Shown: positions 45,149 to 49,267 of the stretch, in pieces
How positions within the stretch are numbered: position 1 is the first letter of the stretch
How the letters are laid out: each line of letters begins with the position of its first letter
NCBI GenBank assembly: GCA_016874115.1
Contig: VGVA01000007.1
Coordinates: 1 to 49,267 of the forward strand
Source: Gammaproteobacteria bacterium
GTDB taxonomy: Bacteria > Pseudomonadota > Gammaproteobacteria > Methylococcales > Methylomonadaceae
Direction: 5' to 3'
Length of the DNA: 49,267 nt
Position numbers and translations under genes: made by a program
The notes under the pieces: model-generated
Told to the model about the DNA's origin: nothing
The model's input: only the letters and a program-made list of their open reading frames with translations
Database searches by the model: none

Positions 45149-46048
45149 TTATGGAATAACCAACGCTTGTTTGAATTCCGCAATTGTTTGCGGGCGATCT
45201 GCCGCATTAACCGCCATTGCCCAGTCTATGGCTTTCAGCAAATAGTCAGGGTATTTTTTCTGAAACAGTTTGGCCGCCGGTATTAGGTTGTCTTTTTCTT
45301 TTCGTTCTACTGCCGGAACCGGTGTTTTGGTTTCAAGACAAGTCCGCAAACTGGCGCCGATGGCGTAAATATCCGTCCATCCTCCTAAAGGCGAGTTCAC
45401 ATCATATTGCTCAATAGGAGAATAACCGGGCGTTAATACGGTATCCAGTTTATTAACACGATAAACGCCTATATTTTGAATGGCGCCGAAATCAAGCAGC
45501 AAAGCGTCATTGCCCGGACACACCAGAATATTGGCGGGCTTGATATCCAGGTGTACAAAATCCCGTTCGTGAACATAACTGATCCCCGCCAGCAGAGAAT
45601 TAAAGACTTTCAGTAAAAATTCTTCGGTGATGGGCAGCGTTTTCTTGGTGATGATTTTATCCAAAGTGACGCCATAGTCGTAGGTCATCACCATGTAAAC
45701 GGTTTCATTGGCGCGAAAAAAATTGGTCACCTCAACGATATTGGGGTGTTTTAAATTCGCCAGTACCTTGGCTTCTTCAAAAAATAAAGCTCTGCCGCGT
45801 TTAAACATGGCGATGGTCTGCTTGCTATTCGCCACAATTACATTATTCCAGGTGCGGTGAGCGAGCTTTCTGGGCAAATATTCTTTTAGGGCAACCTGAT
45901 ATTGATCCGACAACTGGCGCGCCAGGTACACCGAGCTAAAGCCGCCATGCGCCAATTCCCGCTCGACCATGTACTGGTCTATAATGGTGCCGGTCTGGAG
46001 GTAATTCCACGCTTTGGGATAGGTTTCGGGATCGTAATACTCTGCCAT
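45149..46048 (-). CDS. Serine/threonine protein kinase (Hanks type)
   Basis: A 299-residue kinase domain with no extra sensor, PASTA or membrane segment. The Gly-rich loop LAHGGFSSVYLA is followed by the catalytic Lys55 in VALKEYLPR, the catalytic loop FVHLDIKPANIL (Asp168, Lys170, Asn173; HLD instead of HRD) and DFG Asp186 in LLLDFGAI, so it looks active, although the HRD Arg is replaced by Leu. I start at ATG 46048 (MAEYYDPETY), since the longer frame would run into the divergent yicC. The gap to yicC is 42 bp. It precedes rph; no phosphatase is adjacent. Confidence 0.87.
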   Translation of the reverse strand: MAEYYDPETYPKAWNYLQTGTIIDQYMVERELAHGGFSSVYLARQLSDQYQVALKEYLPRKLAHRTWNNVIVANSKQTIAMFKRGRALFFEEAKVLANLKHPNIVEVTNFFRANETVYMVMTYDYGVTLDKIITKKTLPITEEFLLKVFNSLLAGISYVHERDFVHLDIKPANILVCPGNDALLLDFGAIQNIGVYRVNKLDTVLTPGYSPIEQYDVNSPLGGWTDIYAIGASLRTCLETKTPVPAVERKEKDNLIPAAKLFQKKYPDYLLKAIDWAMAVNAADRPQTIAEFKQALVIP

Positions 46049-46090
46049 ATGCGTCAAAATGAATAGTTCGTCCAAAAGTATAGGTGAAAA

Positions 46091-46954
46091 ATGATAAGAA
46101 GCATGACGGCGTTTGCTGCGGGTGAAGCCGAGATCGAAGGTCTGAACATCGGTTGCGAGCTGCGCTCCGTTAATCATCGCTATCTGGACGTTACTTTAAA
46201 GCTGCCCGAGCGTTTACGGTTTGCGGAAGCCGATGTGCGCGGGCTGATAGCCGCAAAAATCAGCCGAGGCCGTATCGAATGCGCCATTAATATTAAAAAA
46301 CACATCAGTAATCAAAGCTTTACCATTAATGAAGAGGCCGTTACCGCGCTTTTGAACGCAACCCGGCACATCGAGCAGGAGATGGGTGCGGCCTTATCGT
46401 TTTCTGCGCTGGATGTCCTGGCTTTTCCGGGCATTCAACAAGAACCGGAATTGAATAAAGCGAAAATTACCCAGGAAACACTGGCTTTAGTCGCCGATGC
46501 CGTCGCCCAACTTTCCGAAACCAGAGCGCGCGAAGGCAAACAGATTAATGCCTTCATTGCCGAACGCTGCCATAAAATGCACGGTTTGATCGCTGCCGCG
46601 CAACAACGCATGCCCGAGGTTTTGGCTAATTTACGCAGCAAACTGACCGCGCGGATCATGGAAATTGCCGCGCAGCCCGATCAAGACCGCCTGGAGCAGG
46701 AGCTGGTTTATCACGCGCAAAAGCTGGATATTGCCGAAGAACTGGACCGGCTGACCACGCATGTTAACGAAGTTTCCCGTCTTATCGGCCTGCCGGAGCC
46801 GGTCGGCCGACAACTGGATTTTCTCATGCAGGAGCTGAACCGCGAGGCGAATACGCTGGGTTCGAAAGCGGGCGACAAAGACATGACGCAAATTTCCATT
46901 GAACTGAAAGTGCTGATCGAACAAATCCGCGAACAAGTCCAAAACATTGAATAG
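46091..46954 (+). CDS. yicC: YicC family endoribonuclease
   Basis: A 287-residue protein of the YicC/YloC family, shown in E. coli to be an RNase. The opening MIRSMTAFAAGEAEIEGLNI and CELRSVNHRYLDVTLKLPE, and the C-terminal DUF1732 region (DFLMQELNREANTLGSKAGD), match the family. It lies directly before gmk, the conserved neighbour. Confidence 0.95.
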   Translation: MIRSMTAFAAGEAEIEGLNIGCELRSVNHRYLDVTLKLPERLRFAEADVRGLIAAKISRGRIECAINIKKHISNQSFTINEEAVTALLNATRHIEQEMGAALSFSALDVLAFPGIQQEPELNKAKITQETLALVADAVAQLSETRAREGKQINAFIAERCHKMHGLIAAAQQRMPEVLANLRSKLTARIMEIAAQPDQDRLEQELVYHAQKLDIAEELDRLTTHVNEVSRLIGLPEPVGRQLDFLMQELNREANTLGSKAGDKDMTQISIELKVLIEQIREQVQNIE

Positions 46955-46979
46955 CTCATTAATAACCGATACTTCCGCC

Positions 46980-47615
46980 ATGAGTTCCGGCAGGCTTTAC
47001 ATCATTTCCGCACCGTCCGGCGCGGGCAAAACCACTTTGGTCAGACAATTAATTACAGGTACCGAGCGGTTAACCGTTTCCATTTCACATACCACGCGTC
47101 CTATCCGCCCCGGCGAAACACACGGCGTGGATTATTTTTTTGTCTCTCAAGATGAATTTAAGTCATTAATAGACAAGGGAGAATTATTGGAACACGCCAA
47201 TGTTTTCGGCAATTTTTACGGTACGGCCAAAACTACCGTGGAGAATAATCTAAAGCAAGGGCTTGACGTTATTCTGGAAATCGACTGGCAGGGTGCGCAA
47301 CAGATCAGGCGCATCCAGTCGGCGTATTTGTCGATTTTTATTCTGCCGCCCTCGACTCAGGTGCTTGAGCAACGGCTAAGAAATCGCGGACAGGATGACG
47401 AGCAAGTCATCGCACGCCGGATGCAGGAAGCCGTCACCGAAATCAGCCATTTTGACGAATACGACTACCTTGTGGTTAATGACGACTTTGACCGGGCGCT
47501 TAACGAATTAAACAGCATCATCATTGCCAACCGGCTCGGCAAAGACCGGCAAGCCGCCAACCTGAAGCCGCTGCTTGATTCGCTGCTGTCTGCACCGGAA
47601 AATCCACGGGAATAA
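46980..47615 (+). CDS. gmk: Guanylate kinase
   Basis: Phosphorylates GMP to GDP. The P-loop ISAPSGAGKTTLVRQL is near residue 8; the GMP-binding block SHTTRPIRPGETHGVDYFF follows at about residue 35. I prefer ATG 46980 (MSSGRLY, 211 aa) over the TTG at 46947, which overlaps yicC. Downstream one expects rpoZ and spoT in gammaproteobacteria; here there is a repeat and an unrelated endopeptidase. Confidence 0.96.
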   Translation: MSSGRLYIISAPSGAGKTTLVRQLITGTERLTVSISHTTRPIRPGETHGVDYFFVSQDEFKSLIDKGELLEHANVFGNFYGTAKTTVENNLKQGLDVILEIDWQGAQQIRRIQSAYLSIFILPPSTQVLEQRLRNRGQDDEQVIARRMQEAVTEISHFDEYDYLVVNDDFDRALNELNSIIIANRLGKDRQAANLKPLLDSLLSAPENPRE

Positions 47616-47658
47616 CAGTATGATGTGGATATTATTGATCCGCCTTGTGAAGTCGCCG

Positions 47659-47697
47659 TGAGCCTGTCGAAAGGCGATCTGTGCTTCGACAAGCTCA
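47659..47697. repeat. REP-like imperfect palindrome after gmk
   Basis: TGAGCCTGTCGAA (47659-47671) pairs with TTCGACAAGCTCA (47685-47697) around a 13-nt loop with one mismatch. The core TTCGACAAGCTCA is of a type seen in many intergenic repeats of proteobacteria. It lies 44 nt after the gmk stop, exactly where rpoZ would be expected. Confidence 0.55.
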
Positions 47698-47792
47698 GCA
47701 CAAACGGTTCAAACATTTAAAGGCCGAATCAATATGAGTCATTATCAAAGCATTTCCGTCATGAAACAATTAATGAATAGCTAACCTACCCC

Positions 47793-48638
47793 ATGGATAA
47801 CCCTATGAGACTATTGATTTTTTTATGTTTGGCCGGATTAATGAATGTCTGTCTGGCGCAAGCGGATTTACTCGCCTGGTCGAAAATCGGCAGTCCGACT
47901 GTTGGCAAAACCGCGCAAAGTATCGGCAAATATACCGCCGGTTGCCTTAGAGGCGCTGCCGAACTGGCGCGTAACGGCGCAGGGTATCAGGTGATGCGCC
48001 TGTCGCGCAAACGATATTACGGCCATCCTGACCTGATTCAATTTATTGAACATCTTGGACAAACCGCGCAATCCCAACGTTTGGGCACACTATTAATAGG
48101 CGATTTGGGACAAGCGCGAGGCGGACCCACATTAACCGGCCACAAAAGCCATCAGACCGGACTGGATGTCGACATCTGGTATTTGCTGGCACCCGATGCG
48201 GACCGGCGCGAGCTTAGCATTAATGAACGCGAAAAATGGAGCGCGCCTTCCGTTGTGAATGCCGCCGCCACCGACATTAATGTCAGGCAATGGTCGCTGG
48301 CGAACGAAAAAATTCTGGAAGCCGCCGCCAACAGCCCGGAAGTAGACCGTATTTTTGTAAACGCCGCTATCAAAAAAGAACTCTGCCGCCATAATGCCAG
48401 ACAAAATTGGCTGCAAAAAATCAGGCCATGGTATGCCCATGCCGATCACTTCCATGTCCGCCTGAAATGCCATTCGGGCGAGTTACTTTGCGACAAGCAA
48501 GACCCCGTGCCGGCCGGGGACGGCTGCGGCGCCGGCTTGGCCTGGTGGTTTTCTTATGAAGCCAAGCACCCCAAACCAAGCCCGCCGCCACCGCCAATCG
48601 TATTACCGAAGGAATGCGATGCCGTATTAGCGGAATAG
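47793..48638 (+). CDS. mepA: Penicillin-insensitive murein endopeptidase (LAS metallopeptidase)
   Basis: Cleaves the D-Ala-meso-DAP cross-link of peptidoglycan in the periplasm. A signal peptide (MRLLIFLCLAGLMNVCLA, after four residues) is followed by the zinc site: GHKSHQTGLDVDIWYL (His and Asp ligands, about residues 112-127) and HADHFHVRLKC near residue 218 with the third His and the catalytic His. The Cys pattern (LLCDKQD, GDGCGAG) suits periplasmic disulfides. It ends with a Pro-rich tail. ATG 47793 is used; ATG 47805 is nearly as likely. Confidence 0.9.
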   Translation: MDNPMRLLIFLCLAGLMNVCLAQADLLAWSKIGSPTVGKTAQSIGKYTAGCLRGAAELARNGAGYQVMRLSRKRYYGHPDLIQFIEHLGQTAQSQRLGTLLIGDLGQARGGPTLTGHKSHQTGLDVDIWYLLAPDADRRELSINEREKWSAPSVVNAAATDINVRQWSLANEKILEAAANSPEVDRIFVNAAIKKELCRHNARQNWLQKIRPWYAHADHFHVRLKCHSGELLCDKQDPVPAGDGCGAGLAWWFSYEAKHPKPSPPPPPIVLPKECDAVLAE

Positions 48639-48681
48639 CTTTATTAAAAAAAATTTCGGGTAAGCATTTCTGGGCTAGAGA

Positions 48682-49071
48682 TCAAGGCTTTTGATGCGGA
48701 TTCCAGGGTTTCCTCGTCAAATTGGTAACACTGCCATCTCCTCCAGTCGTCAGCCAGCCATTAATTTCCACCAGGTTTTCTTCGCTGATCATACCGACGG
48801 CATGGAGAAAACGCACCCGGTTTTTAATATAGCTATACTTGGCTTTGGACAGGTCTCGAAGCGACTTAAACTCTTCTTCCTGAGCCTTAAGAACATCGCT
48901 GATGGTCTCAACTCCATAGTTGAAGGCAGTTTCCATCGCTTCCCTCGATTTGGTCGCCGAAACCAATGCCTTGCCCGCCGCCTTAATGCGCCTAACATTG
49001 GCGTTCGAGGTCAAAAAAGCATCGCTGGCATCCTTGATCCTTAAAAGAGCATCTAAGGTTGCAAAAAATTG
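48682..49071 (-). pseudogene. Truncated TolC-like outer membrane factor, C-terminal fragment
   Basis: About 129 codons that match only the C-terminal part of TolC family channels: FLTSNANVRRIKAAGKALVSA, AFNYGVETISDVLKAQEEEF, KYSYIKNRVRFLHAVGMI and NLVEINGWL. The usual signal peptide and first half (about 300 residues) are absent. Going upstream in the reading direction, the frame is open to about 49071 and meets a TAA at 49072-49074. A transposase gene starts 33 nt beyond, on the other strand, so an insertion has most likely cut the gene. Confidence 0.75.
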
Positions 49072-49106
49072 TTAACTGTTTGAAATTAAGCGGCAAGGAG
49101 GCGCTT

Positions 49107-49267
49107 ATGGCAGAACAGATCATTCACCCTTTGGGTGAACCCGAACCGAAGGCATTAATTCCGTATGCTGAACCTGTCAGGGTAGAAACATTTGGCGGCA
49201 GGATCCATGTGGAATGGGATCCACAAGCATCGGTGACGGCGATGGGGCAATTGCCCTTTTTCATAGA
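49107..49267 (+). CDS. Transposase, N-terminal fragment cut by window end
   Basis: The first 53 codons of a frame that continues past the window. It opens MAEQIIHPLGEPEPKALIPY, and DPQASVTAMGQLPFFI at the end is of the type that precedes the DDE domain in IS4/IS1380-like transposases. Family assignment is from memory of similar proteins and no DDE residues are in view. A strong AAGGAGGCG ribosome site precedes the ATG, as is common in insertion sequences. The left end of the element should lie between about 49015 and 49106. Confidence 0.6.
   Translation, partial: MAEQIIHPLGEPEPKALIPYAEPVRVETFGGRIHVEWDPQASVTAMGQLPFFI

Larger units (their letters stand above)
600..49164. repeat. Highly iterated palindrome ATTAAT, about 176 dispersed copies
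   Basis: Hand count gives about 176 ATTAAT sites, one per 280 bp, from 600 to 49164. At around 50% AT an independent-base expectation is about 14. Copies lie in genes and spacers, in both reading directions by symmetry. About 30 are the 8-bp palindrome CATTAATG, and there are tandem overlaps ATTAATTAAT near 3160, 22386, 30980, 34445, 43625 and 45020. Inside genes it is read as Ile-Asn or as Leu-(Met/Ile); the third phase would make a stop. The count is by eye and could be off by several. Confidence 0.85.

Noticed and set aside
600-49164. ATTAAT as a DNA uptake sequence
   Set aside because: Known uptake sequences are non-palindromic and 9-12 bp long, with a conserved core; the flanks here vary too much. 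Kept as a repeat of unknown role.

Overview
The window reads as a chromosomal segment of a gammaproteobacterium, most likely a Methylococcales-type methanotroph. GC is roughly half by eye. The backbone is core housekeeping genes in gammaproteobacterial order: aroQ-accB-accC-prmA-DUF3426-dusB-fis-purH-purD, gshB-tonB-yqgE-ruvX-pyrR-pyrB-pyrC', rpmB-rpmG and yicC-gmk. No methane oxidation gene lies here, so the lineage is an inference from gene order, protein resemblance and base composition. No rRNA, tRNA or CRISPR array was found.

Layout. 1-9.4 kb: a GFA-fold protein, a SAM methyltransferase, ribA, a YcxB-like membrane protein, a type II NADH dehydrogenase, a MOSC protein, a DUF3574 lipoprotein, a Pit phosphate transporter with its DUF47 partner, and a polysaccharide flippase. 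9.4-15.1 kb (minus strand): a run from gshB through tonB, yqgE and ruvX to the pyrimidine genes pyrR, pyrB and a catalytically dead dihydroorotase. 15.2-23.7 kb: rpmB-rpmG, a protein with two CNB folds and a rhodanese domain, a DegQ-type protease, moaB, DUF423, pepN and an M18 aminopeptidase. 24.1-27.1 kb: a HAMP-PAS-GGDEF-EAL protein split by a single-base frameshift, then an AlkB-like dioxygenase. 27.2-36.7 kb (minus strand): purD, purH, fis, dusB, an unfamiliar two-gene metal-site cassette, DUF3426 (also split at a homopolymer), prmA, accC, accB, aroQ. 37.1-44.1 kb (plus strand): glycogen phosphorylase, trmL, an FKBP isomerase, rlmKL, acylphosphatase and a pteridine-reductase-like SDR. 44.3-49.3 kb: rph, a Ser/Thr kinase, yicC, gmk, a murein endopeptidase, a truncated tolC-like gene and the start of a transposase, which marks a rearranged edge.

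The most striking feature is not a gene. The 6-bp palindrome ATTAAT occurs about 176 times by hand count (about one per 280 bp), where roughly 14 are expected at this composition. It is spread through genes and gaps on both sides of the window. About 30 copies are extended to the 8-bp palindrome CATTAATG. In density and dispersal this resembles the highly iterated palindrome HIP1 of cyanobacteria, but with a different, AT-only core. Second in interest is the two-gene cassette at 31763-32503: a 65-residue CxxC/CCxGC metal-site protein and a Trp/Cys-rich membrane protein, placed inside an otherwise conserved housekeeping gene run.
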